Assembly (NCBI RefSeq): GCF_016862075.1
Contig: NZ_BOMG01000115.1
Location: 1-64,000, forward strand
Source of the DNA: Actinoplanes couchii
Lineage (GTDB): Bacteria; Actinomycetota; Actinomycetes; Mycobacteriales; Micromonosporaceae
DNA: 64,000 bases
Reading direction: 5' to 3'
The notes under the pieces: generated by a model
The model's input: the letters and a program-made list of their open reading frames with translations, nothing else
Told to the model about the DNA's origin: nothing
Database searches by the model: none
Shown: positions 57,085 through 64,000 of the stretch, piece after piece
How the letters are laid out: each line of letters starts with the position of its first letter
How positions within the stretch are numbered: the stretch's first letter is position 1
Translations under genes and position numbers: made by a program

Positions 57085-58042
57085 GTGCGGTGGTGAAGCG
57101 GCGGCGGTACTCGGTCGGCGTCAGGCCGGTCTCCCGGCGTAGCAGCGCCCGCAGGTTCGTCGCGGTGCCGAGACCGCTGCGGCGGGCCACCACCTCGAGG
57201 CGGGGCTCGCCGCGTTCCAGCAGGCGGCAGGCGAGCGCGACCCGTTCGGCGGTCAGCCAGGCCAGCGGGGTGGTGCCCAACTCGGTGCGGAACCGCCGGT
57301 GCGGCGTCGCCGCGCTCACCGCCAGCCGCCCGGCCAGGTCGGCGACGGTCAGCGGTCGGTCGAGATGCTCCTGGACCCATGCCAGCAGCGGGCCCAGCGA
57401 CTCGTCCGGGACCGCCGGGATCGGCCGCTCCACGAACTGCCGCTGACCGCCGTCACGGTGCGCGAACACCAGCCGGCGGCTGACCGCGTTGGCCACCTCG
57501 GCGCCATGGTCACGCCGCACCACGTGCAACCCCAGATCAAGAGCCGCGGCACTCCCGGCCGCGGTGAGGATGTCACCGTCGTCGACGAACAGAACATCCA
57601 GCTCCATCCGTACGCCGGGAAAACGCGACCGGAACCGATCAGCCCACTGCCAGTGGGCGGTGACCCGCCGCCCGTCCAGCACCCCCGCCTCGGCCAGGGT
57701 GAACGCCCCACTGCACAGCCCGATGAGCCGGGCGCCTCGTGCGTGCGCCCGCCGGATCGCGTCCAGAACGGCCCGGCGCCGTGGCACCTCGATGTCGGGC
57801 CGGTTCGGCACGATCACCGTGTCCGCCTCGTCGACCGCACTGAGCGGCGCGACCCCGCTCAACCGGAAGAAGCCGTCCCGCATCCGGGTGCTGCGGGTGG
57901 CCGCACAGAGCCGGAAGTCGTAGAGGTCACGGCCCAGTTCGGGACGGCTGATACCGAAGATCTCGGTGACGCAGCCCAGCTCGAACGGGTTCGAACCGTC
58001 GTCGACCAGCGCCACCACCCGATGCGAGGATTCTTGCGACAC
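57026..58042 (-). CDS. GlxA-type regulator (DJ-1/PfpI + AraC HTH)
   Basis: 338 residues. Residues 1-190 are a DJ-1/PfpI-like domain: RVVALVDDGSNPFELG, ARLIGLCSGAFTLAEAGVLD with the nucleophile-elbow Cys, and ILTAAGSAAALDLGLHVV. Residues about 215-320 are an AraC helix-turn-helix (LTVADLAGRLAVSAATPHRR and TPLAWLTAERVALACRLLE). The start is GTG at 58042. Such regulators respond to small metabolites; the target is unknown. The first 45 codons and upstream bases are duplicated at 52556-52707. The divergent cupin gene may be its target. Confidence 0.9.
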   Translation of the reverse strand: MSQESSHRVVALVDDGSNPFELGCVTEIFGISRPELGRDLYDFRLCAATRSTRMRDGFFRLSGVAPLSAVDEADTVIVPNRPDIEVPRRRAVLDAIRRAHARGARLIGLCSGAFTLAEAGVLDGRRVTAHWQWADRFRSRFPGVRMELDVLFVDDGDILTAAGSAAALDLGLHVVRRDHGAEVANAVSRRLVFAHRDGGQRQFVERPIPAVPDESLGPLLAWVQEHLDRPLTVADLAGRLAVSAATPHRRFRTELGTTPLAWLTAERVALACRLLERGEPRLEVVARRSGLGTATNLRALLRRETGLTPTEYRRRFTTALTVEFPDRLGRPRGRNGAD

Positions 58043-58057
58043 CTGCGATTCCTAGCA
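57906..58057. repeat. duplicated segment, copy B (copy A at 52556-52707)
   Basis: The intact-gene copy of the repeat spanning the start of the GlxA-type regulator. Copy A is the truncated one, so this locus is the likely source or the surviving sibling. Confidence 0.75.
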
Positions 58058-58094
58058 CTCACGGCGTATCCACGCAAAGGCCCACGATGAAGCC

Positions 58095-58469
58095 GTGACC
58101 GAACCGATCTCCCTGACCACCGCCCTGGCGTCCTTCACCGAACTGTGGAGCCCGCGCATCGTCGCCCGCGTCAACGACTACGACATCCGCGTCGCGAAGG
58201 TGCACGGCGAGCATGTCTGGCACGTCCACGACCACACCGACGAGTTCTTCCTGGTCCTGGACGGCGAGCTGACCATCGCCCTGCGCGACCGCACGGTGCT
58301 GCTGCGCCGCGGGGACGTCTTCACCGTTTCCCGCGGCACCGAGCACAAGCCGTCGTCGCAGACGGGCGCGTCGATCCTGATGGTCGAGCCGTCCGGCACT
58401 CTCACCGTCGGCGACCGGCACGACGAGGTGCCCGCCCACGTCGACGCGACCACAGGTCACATCCTGTAA
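58095..58469 (+). CDS. cupin-domain protein
   Basis: A 124-residue single cupin. Metal-site motif 1 reads HVWHVHDHTDEFFLVLDGEL (His, His, Glu), and motif 2 reads LRRGDVFTVSRGTEHKPSS (His). It starts at GTG 58095. Cupins bind metal and act as sugar isomerases, dioxygenases or sensors; none can be chosen here. It is divergent from the GlxA-type regulator by 52 bp. Confidence 0.88.
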   Translation: MTEPISLTTALASFTELWSPRIVARVNDYDIRVAKVHGEHVWHVHDHTDEFFLVLDGELTIALRDRTVLLRRGDVFTVSRGTEHKPSSQTGASILMVEPSGTLTVGDRHDEVPAHVDATTGHIL

Positions 58470-58486
58470 GCCGGCCTTCGCCGGCT
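58469..58486. terminator. bidirectional hairpin after the cupin gene
   Basis: AGCCGGC (58469-58475), loop CTTC, GCCGGCT (58480-58486): a perfect 7-bp stem with a stable CTTC tetraloop between the convergent cupin and DUF6069 genes. Confidence 0.75.
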
Positions 58487-58496
58487 GGGCGTGGCA

Positions 58497-58931
58497 TCAG
58501 CGCGGCAGCGGCATCACCCGGCGGAAGATCGGGACCGCCACCGCTGCCACCGCGACGTGCATCAGCATCAGCGCGACGACGGCGACGATGCCGGTGCCGG
58601 GCTGCCCCTCGCCGGTCAGCAGCAGCACGTCGGGGATGAGCGACACCACGACGATCGTCGGCACCAGCCACCGGAACACCGCGGCCGGCTGCTTCGCCGC
58701 GCGACGGATCACGGCCCAGCCGATCGCGGCGATCAGGACACCGACGACGGACAGAAATCCGTACGCGCCGATCGTCAAGGGCATGAACTCGTCGCTCGCC
58801 CCGGCGGCGTGGGCCAGCATGGCGATGACCGCGTTGACGGCGACCGAGCCGATGGCCGCGAGGGCGATGCCACCCGCCACCCGGAGCGGGGTCGTCTGCT
58901 GGGCAACCAGCGTGGAATCCTGGGCAGCCAT
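58497..58931 (-). CDS. DUF6069-like four-helix membrane protein
   Basis: 144 residues with four hydrophobic helices: GGIALAAIGSVAVNAVIAML, LTIGAYGFLSVVGVLIAAIG, FRWLVPTIVVVSLIPDVLLL and GIVAVVALMLMHVAVAAVAV. The order and PDVLLLTGE loop fit DUF6069. ATG at 58931 lies six bases after GGAG; ATG at 58937 is an alternative. A palindrome at 58982 indicates regulation, but no regulator is adjacent. Confidence 0.8.
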   Translation of the reverse strand: MAAQDSTLVAQQTTPLRVAGGIALAAIGSVAVNAVIAMLAHAAGASDEFMPLTIGAYGFLSVVGVLIAAIGWAVIRRAAKQPAAVFRWLVPTIVVVSLIPDVLLLTGEGQPGTGIVAVVALMLMHVAVAAVAVPIFRRVMPLPR

Positions 58932-58981
58932 CGTCATCTCCGCATTCGTTTGCTTAAACAGTTGAGCGAAAGCTAGCGGCA

Positions 58982-59003
58982 TTTACTTGAACATGCAAGT
59001 AAA
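58982..59003. promoter_or_regulatory. operator-like palindrome upstream of the DUF6069-like gene
   Basis: TTTACTTG (58982-58989) and CAAGTAAA (58996-59003) are perfect 8-bp arms around AACATG. AT-rich arms of this kind are typical of TetR, MarR or HxlR operators. There is no regulator gene next to it, so the binder may be encoded elsewhere. Confidence 0.55.
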
Positions 59004-59177
59004 AAGTGGTGGCTGGGATCGGCGCACGAATGAGAGTGACACCCCCATCATGGCTGAGTGAGCCGCACGGCCGACCCCCACGACGACCGGCCCACCCTCG
59101 CCGTGCTGAACGGCGACGGGCTCAACGCCGTCGAGCCGGGAGACGTGCCGATCTCTGCCCCCACCGATCTGACGAGG

Positions 59178-59804
59178 TCAGACCGCGGTGTTGGCCCGGA
59201 CGTCGAACGGGTTGAAGCCCCAGGGGCGGGAGACGGAACGCGGTACGGCGAACGCGAACCAGCCGTCACCGAGCGGCTCGAACACGGCGTCGCCCGCGGT
59301 GTCTCCCATCCGGGGTGACGGCTGCACGCCGGCGTCGCACCGTGTCAGGCCGGCGAAATACGACAAGCCGCTGTCCTTCGTCACGTAGGCCGTGCATCCG
59401 TCGTGGCTCCACACGGCCGAGAAACGGTACAGGCCGTGGCTCGCGCCGTACGGTGACATCGCCAACTGCTCCAGCCCGGACCGGTGGAACCGGAACAGCG
59501 CCCGGCCGGACACACCCGAACACGCCACCACCATCGTCAGGACGGACACTACCGGCAGCACCGACCGGACCACCCACGACCGGCCGCGCAACGACAGCAC
59601 CCAGCCCACCACGGCCACCGTCCACAACACCATGGCGATCCACAGCCAGGTCAGGTAGCCGCCCGGAAGCACGACCCCGTAGAGCAGCACGACCGAAGCG
59701 AACACCACGAGGGCGATCGGCCACCGGGCTCCGGTTGATCCTGGTCGGGCGAGCAGATCTTCGCCGGGTGCGATGGGATGTTCCTGGTGCTGCTCGATCC
59801 GCAT
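59178..59804 (-). CDS. membrane protein of unknown function
   Basis: 208 residues. Three hydrophobic helices near residues 28-50, 53-70 and 79-97 (WPIALVVFASVVLLYGVVLP, LTWLWIAMVLWTVAVVGWVL, VRSVLPVVSVLTMVVACSGV) are followed by a soluble domain of about 105 residues with two cysteines (DGCTAYV and TRCDAGV) and aromatic residues, probably outside the cell with a disulfide. No family is recognised. A short + strand ORF opposite its 3' end (59058-59318) is not supported. Confidence 0.7.
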   Translation of the reverse strand: MRIEQHQEHPIAPGEDLLARPGSTGARWPIALVVFASVVLLYGVVLPGGYLTWLWIAMVLWTVAVVGWVLSLRGRSWVVRSVLPVVSVLTMVVACSGVSGRALFRFHRSGLEQLAMSPYGASHGLYRFSAVWSHDGCTAYVTKDSGLSYFAGLTRCDAGVQPSPRMGDTAGDAVFEPLGDGWFAFAVPRSVSRPWGFNPFDVRANTAV

Positions 59805-59945
59805 GCGGTAAGGAGATCATGCAGTCGTGTTCGGGATCCACCCTGGACAACCGTTTGCCGCTCGGCGGCCACGAACTCGCACCAGTGCGAGCCGGTGCCG
59901 AGCGGCTGACAGCCAGAATGTCGCGGACCTTGGTGATCCCGGAGG

Positions 59946-60671
59946 TCAGTAGACGGCTGCGATGGCGTCGGCGAGGGCGGAGGGCTGGGACAGGAACGGT
60001 GAGTGCGCGCAGTCGAGCGTGACGACTGACGTCGGTGCGGCGGAGACGGTGTCGATCTCCTTGACCAGGCGGTGCTGCAGGGCGGGCAGGACGGCGCGGT
60101 CCCGGGCGGTCACCACGTAGCTGTGTGGGACCGCGCCGTACCGGGCCGGCGTCACCGGGAACGCCTCGCCGGGGATGCCCAGCGGTTCGTCGGTGCGGAG
60201 CATGGCGATCGCGGCGGCCGCGGTGGCCGGGTCGACGTCGTCGTAGAAGGCGTCGATCAGCGGCTGGGGTTCGTCGGTGCGGATACGCAGCGAACCGAGC
60301 TCGGCCGGATCGCCGGCGAAGAGCGGCTTGACCAGGTCACCCTCGTTCTCGGGGGAGAAGATGTCGGTCACCGCGGGGAGCCCGCCGACGGGGGCGAAGG
60401 CCGCGACGTACATCAGGTGCTCAAAAAGGTGGGGCGCCTTCTCGGCGGCGGCGGTGGCCGTCACGCCGCCCATGCTGTGGGCGACGACCACGCTGGGCCC
60501 GAGCGGTTCGAGCTGCTCGATCAGGTTGTCGGCGGCCGACCGGGCGGTCACCGCGCCGGGAGCGAGATCGATGGCGACCGAGGGGATGTCCCGGGCGGCC
60601 AGTCGGGTGGTGACCGGGCTCCAGCACCAGGAGCCGTGCCAGAAACCGTGGACGAAGACGACGTTACGCAT
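59946..60671 (-). CDS. alpha/beta-hydrolase
   Basis: 241 residues. The opening VVFVHGFWHGSWCWSPV forms the oxyanion region, the nucleophile elbow is VVAHSMGGVT, and the C-terminal His is in LDCAHSPFLSQPS. It matches the salicylate-esterase/hydroxynitrile-lyase-like group. Its ATG overlaps the end of the upstream XRE gene by 8 bp, so the pair is translationally coupled and the regulator probably controls it. Confidence 0.9.
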   Translation of the reverse strand: MRNVVFVHGFWHGSWCWSPVTTRLAARDIPSVAIDLAPGAVTARSAADNLIEQLEPLGPSVVVAHSMGGVTATAAAEKAPHLFEHLMYVAAFAPVGGLPAVTDIFSPENEGDLVKPLFAGDPAELGSLRIRTDEPQPLIDAFYDDVDPATAAAAIAMLRTDEPLGIPGEAFPVTPARYGAVPHSYVVTARDRAVLPALQHRLVKEIDTVSAAPTSVVTLDCAHSPFLSQPSALADAIAAVY

Positions 60672-61575
60672 GTCCCGGAACGTTAGGGCCGCCCGTCGTC
60701 GTCAACCACGTCTCGTTTGTGCGGGGCAGACCTGTGCGGGGCAGGTCTGTGCGGGGCAGGTCTGTGCGGGGCAGGGACGACAGCCGGGCAGCGGTCGGAG
60801 TGCCGGCGACGGGCTGCATGGTGAGCATCCGCTGCCGCGTTACGGGGCTGGCGACGATCGAGCAGTCGAAGTCGAGCCGGCCGACCCGCTCGTCGTGCAC
60901 CACCTTCGCCGAACAGTGCAGCGCCGCCACCTCGTGCCGTTCCCACATGCCCCGGAACTCGGCGCTCTCGGCGAGCAGCCGGTCGACCAGCTCCGGCCGG
61001 CCGCGCTGGGCACTGACAAAACGCAGATCCGACACGTACGCGAAGCCGGTCTGTTCCTGCTGTTCGAACGGGTCCAGCCTGCCGCGCCAGGACGGTGTCA
61101 TGAACCAGTGCCAGACCAGATTGGCCTCCCACGACGGCCGGCCGGCGAACTGCCCGAAGAGGGAGACGTTCAGCCAGTTCTGGGCCAGGACCGTGCCCAG
61201 TTCGTCGGTGATGAACGCCGGAGTCGTCGACGCGATCGCTTCCAGCAGGTAGACCAGGCCCGGATCGGGTGGTTCCAGGCCGGGCTGCCGGGCCGGGGCG
61301 GAGTGTCCGGCCAGCCGGAAGACGTGGGCCTCCTCGTCGGGGTTCAGGCGCAGGGCGACCGCGAGGGCGGCGAGCACGGAGGACGACGGACGCGGCCCCC
61401 GCCCCTGTTCGAGGCGCTCGTAGTAGGTGGTCGAGACGGTGGCCAGCGCGGCCACCTCCTCGCGCCGCAGGCCCGGCGTGCGCCCGGCGGGCCGGGGCGG
61501 CAGTCCGGCCTCGGCGGGAGCCAGCTGCTCCCGGCGCCGGCGGAGAAAATCGCCCAGGGCAGGTCGGTCATCCAC
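60664..61575 (-). CDS. XRE/MmyB-type transcriptional regulator
   Basis: 303 residues. The helix-turn-helix is the actinobacterial type (RTPGLRREEVAALATVSTTY and YERLEQGRGPRPSSSVLAAL). The MmyB-like ligand domain covers residues about 105-265 (NWLNVSLFGQFAGRP, ANLVWHWFMTPSWRG and HEVAALHCSAKVVHDERVGR). GTG at 61575 is the likely start. The C-terminal tail carries an LPRTD-type repeat encoded by a 15-bp tandem array. It is coupled to the downstream hydrolase. Confidence 0.88.
   Translation of the reverse strand: MDDRPALGDFLRRRREQLAPAEAGLPPRPAGRTPGLRREEVAALATVSTTYYERLEQGRGPRPSSSVLAALAVALRLNPDEEAHVFRLAGHSAPARQPGLEPPDPGLVYLLEAIASTTPAFITDELGTVLAQNWLNVSLFGQFAGRPSWEANLVWHWFMTPSWRGRLDPFEQQEQTGFAYVSDLRFVSAQRGRPELVDRLLAESAEFRGMWERHEVAALHCSAKVVHDERVGRLDFDCSIVASPVTRQRMLTMQPVAGTPTAARLSSLPRTDLPRTDLPRTGLPRTNETWLTTTGGPNVPGHA
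60718..60775. repeat. 15-bp minisatellite inside the XRE gene
   Basis: Four copies of TGTGCGGGGCAGGTC (60718-60732 with one variant, 60733-60747, 60748-60762, 60763-60775 partial). On the minus strand they encode LPRTD-LPRTD-LPRTG-LPRTN. A unit length divisible by three keeps the frame whatever the copy number. Confidence 0.85.
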
Positions 61576-61749
61576 CCGGCAGATGATAGTGCTGACGGCA
61601 ACGGTCCTGGAAAGGTGTGGCGCTCGCAGGAGCAGGGCCCGGGGAACTGGTCGGCGTCCTCGCCGGCTGCACCCACCCGATCGACGTAAGTGATTGATGA
61701 CCGCGGGTCCTCGTGGGACGGTGGTTCCACGCGTAGGCGGGAGAGAGAC

Positions 61750-64000
61750 TTGCGACGACGCGACTGGCTCACCCATGTCCTGCCGCTGACGGTCTCCACG
61801 ATCGCGACAGGCATCCTCATCAATCTCACCTCGGAGCAACTGGGTGACCTCCGGCTCTGGACCGGTGCGGCCGTCGCCGCGCTGGCCACGACGGTGTTCA
61901 CGATCCGGATCGGCCGGTTGACGGCAGCCGGCGACCCGGTGGCGGAGGCCGCCGCGACCCTGCGCCGGCAAGTCCATGAGCGGTGGCGCAGGGATCCGGT
62001 CTGGAACAGCGTCAGTGCGGGTGGGCGCCTGCGCATCCGATGGCAGGCGGGCCCGGTCGATCTCTTCCCCGCCATGCCCGCCGACCGGGGGACAGGTGAA
62101 CAGGCCGAGCAGTTCCTCGCCGCCGCGGCCACCGGCAACGCGACCCGGATGGTCGTACTCGGCGAAGCGGGCAGCGGTAAGACCGAACTGCTGGTCGGTG
62201 TCCTCCGCACCCTGATCACCCGCCCCGGCCCGGACGGCCGGATCCCGGTGATCATCCCGATGACGGCCTGGCATCCGGGCACCACCGCCGACGAGTGGCT
62301 CTTCACCTGGCTGCACGACAACTTTCCGTTCCTGCGTACCCGGTTCTCGGATGGCACCCTGTCCCAGAAGCTCGGCGCCGAACGGCGGATTCTGCTTCTG
62401 CTCGACGGATTCGACGAGATCACGGCCGAGGACCGTGGTCAGGCGCTGCGGGATCTCCACGAGATCGCCGTCGAATGGCCGATGGTGCTCACCAGCCGCG
62501 CCGCCGAATATCGCGTGGTACAGGGTGCAGGCCGGCTCTTCGAGAGCGCTCACGGCATCCACCTGCGTGCGCTGGAACCCGAGGACGCGATCGGCTACCT
62601 GGCCCGGGCGGACGACGGGCGCTGGTCCGCGGTGGCAGCGGCGCTACCCGGCCACACCGTGCTCCGGGAGACCCTGAACCGGCCGCTGACCGTGATGCTG
62701 GCGGACACCATCTACAACCGGGCGGCAAGCCGGGCCGGTGGCTCGCCGCCGGATCCGCGGAACCTTCTCGGGTACGCGGATCCAACGGCGCTGCGGGAAC
62801 ACCTGCTGAGCGAATTCCTGCCGGTCCGTTACCTGCCCGACCCGAAGCCGCCCCGATGGACCGTCGACCAGGCCCGCCGCGCCCTCGGCTACCTGGCGCG
62901 CACCGTGCCGGAGACGGAGTTCCGCTGGTGGGCTCTGCCCGCCGGGCCGCCACTGTGGCAACGGATCCCGGCCCCGATCATCGCCATCGCCTTCGTGGTC
63001 TGGGCGGCGCTGTCGGCGGGACTGCTCAATCAGTGGATATTCACCGAGCCGAACACCGGTGCCACCCATGCACTACGGGTCGCGGCGGCCACCCTGGTCT
63101 GCTTTCTGGCGCTGCTGTACCTCACCGGCCAGCGTGACACCGCGGTGCTGGCCGCGACCGGTGCGTACATCACCGGAACGCTGAGCGGCACCTACGACCT
63201 GGCGCTGGTGGTCGGTCTCGTCGTAGGTTTCGCCTGGCGTTTCACCCGGCATGCCAAGGCCGGCCCGGTACGGCACGGCTCTGTCCGGGACGCGATCCTG
63301 ATCGGTGCCGGCGGCGCACTCGCCGCGCTGGCCGTCCGCGGTGTGGGCCTGCTGTTCCCGTTGACACCGTCACTGATCGAGGGCTTCGGAGGCGGCGCCC
63401 TCGACGGGTTCGCCAGCCGGTGGGATCAGGACGCGAATGGCTGGATCGCGACCGGCCTGGTCACGGGGCTGATCACCTGGTGCGGGGTGACGATCGCCCG
63501 CGACCGTGACAGCACGCCCGCCGGCCCGGCGTCCGGCCCGGTTCGCTGCGCCGCCGTCGCGGGCGTGACGGTGGCCCTGTTCAACTCGTGGGCAGACCGC
63601 TACGGCAAGGTCGAGGCCGCCTGGATGGCGGCGCCGGCCGACGGGCTGGCGGCCGGCCTGGCGGTCTGGTGGGTGGCGCACTGGTGCAGGCTCTGGTCGG
63701 TGTCCCGGACCGGGCCGGGGCCCTCGCGGGCCGTGGCATACGGGCTGTCGGTGGGCGCGGTCACGGCCGGCCTCAACCTTCTCGGCTACGGGACCAGGAC
63801 CGACATGCACACCCCGTGGGCCCGTGCGCTCGCCGAGGGAATCACCGTCGGGCTGCTCGTCTGGTACGCGCTGGACCTGCCGGACCGGTCGATGCGGCAG
63901 CATGCCACCGTATGTCCGTCCCCCGGCCGGTGGGTGCGGGTCGCCGCGCCCACCGCCGGGATCGGTTTGCTGGCCGGAACGCTGGACGGCATGTCCGCGG
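61750..64000 (+). CDS. membrane-anchored NACHT/STAND ATPase, 3' end outside the window
   Basis: TTG at 61750, after GGGAG, opens a frame of 750 codons that is still open at the window end. Two N-terminal helices (residues about 8-26 and 36-54) anchor it. The NACHT module follows: Walker A VLGEAGSGKTELL (GEAGSGKT 138-145) and Walker B LLLLDGFDEI (Asp219 to Glu223), TSRAAEYR as sensor. From residue about 405 onward there are many hydrophobic helices (PAPIIAIAFVVWAALSAGLL and others). N-terminal TM plus C-terminal polytopic region suggests a membrane effector controlled by the NTPase, as in NACHT-based phage-defence proteins. The specific role is inference. Confidence 0.85.
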   Translation, partial: MRRRDWLTHVLPLTVSTIATGILINLTSEQLGDLRLWTGAAVAALATTVFTIRIGRLTAAGDPVAEAAATLRRQVHERWRRDPVWNSVSAGGRLRIRWQAGPVDLFPAMPADRGTGEQAEQFLAAAATGNATRMVVLGEAGSGKTELLVGVLRTLITRPGPDGRIPVIIPMTAWHPGTTADEWLFTWLHDNFPFLRTRFSDGTLSQKLGAERRILLLLDGFDEITAEDRGQALRDLHEIAVEWPMVLTSRAAEYRVVQGAGRLFESAHGIHLRALEPEDAIGYLARADDGRWSAVAAALPGHTVLRETLNRPLTVMLADTIYNRAASRAGGSPPDPRNLLGYADPTALREHLLSEFLPVRYLPDPKPPRWTVDQARRALGYLARTVPETEFRWWALPAGPPLWQRIPAPIIAIAFVVWAALSAGLLNQWIFTEPNTGATHALRVAAATLVCFLALLYLTGQRDTAVLAATGAYITGTLSGTYDLALVVGLVVGFAWRFTRHAKAGPVRHGSVRDAILIGAGGALAALAVRGVGLLFPLTPSLIEGFGGGALDGFASRWDQDANGWIATGLVTGLITWCGVTIARDRDSTPAGPASGPVRCAAVAGVTVALFNSWADRYGKVEAAWMAAPADGLAAGLAVWWVAHWCRLWSVSRTGPGPSRAVAYGLSVGAVTAGLNLLGYGTRTDMHTPWARALAEGITVGLLVWYALDLPDRSMRQHATVCPSPGRWVRVAAPTAGIGLLAGTLDGMSA

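Noticed and set aside
57906..58057. the duplicated 152 bp as an attachment site
   Set aside because: It lies in coding sequence of a regulator, no integrase gene or tRNA is nearby, and the second copy is simply a truncated gene start.
59058..59318. 86-codon + strand ORF
   Set aside because: Its second half is antisense to the membrane-protein gene, and no ribosome site or family is seen.
60718..60775. possible CRISPR-like array
   Set aside because: Units are 15 bp, head-to-tail and without spacers; it is a coding minisatellite.

Overview
The window is high-GC actinobacterial chromosome. Codons favour G or C in the third position, and GTG and TTG starts with GA-rich ribosome sites are common. 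The families present point to a filamentous actinomycete of the Actinoplanes/Micromonosporaceae type: F420-dependent enzymes, MmyB-type XRE regulators, DUF397, DUF6082, DUF6461, an ANTAR remnant and a twin STAND/NACHT content. The genus is inference. I saw no tRNA, rRNA or CRISPR array.

Region 1-18 kb is a run of one-component regulators, each beside the enzyme or exporter it probably controls: Lrp/LysE, MarR/FAD monooxygenase, a NemR-like TetR with a DJ-1/PfpI protein (two matching operators), MerR/MFS (9-bp-arm dyad), TetR/SDR (repeated operator) and LysR/NAD(P)-binding protein. Between them lie an SDR-AKR-sugar dehydrogenase run, a PAS-GGDEF-EAL protein with a degenerate GGDEF motif, and a decayed monooxygenase/TetR pair beside an intact D-amino-acid oxidase.

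Region 19.4-24.8 kb is the most unusual locus. It has a two-TM coiled-coil protein, then a 1198-residue fusion of an atypical kinase, a STAND-type P-loop ATPase and a helical repeat tail. A regulator with a degenerate receiver and a proline-rich small protein are read divergently beyond it. It looks like an NTP-dependent conflict (immunity or cell-death) system.

Region 25-48 kb carries a beta-propeller protein, GH10 xylanase, thioredoxin-reductase-like flavoprotein, MarR/NTF2/SDR, a four-gene ABC plus two-component operon, a secreted NucA/NucB nuclease, a GH16-ricin lectin protein, TetR/hydrolase with a perfect palindrome, HxlR/F420/FMN reductase genes and an XRE-DUF397-DUF6082 group.

Region 49-58 kb is an accessory zone. 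An Imm21-like immunity gene overlaps an AAA+ ATPase gene. They are followed by fragments of at least seven gene families, two partial duplications, and an intact IS21-family element with 52-bp inverted ends and a 6-bp target duplication, which sits inside one of the duplicated copies. The window ends with a cupin, small membrane proteins, a hydrolase/XRE pair and the first 750 codons of a membrane-anchored NACHT ATPase.
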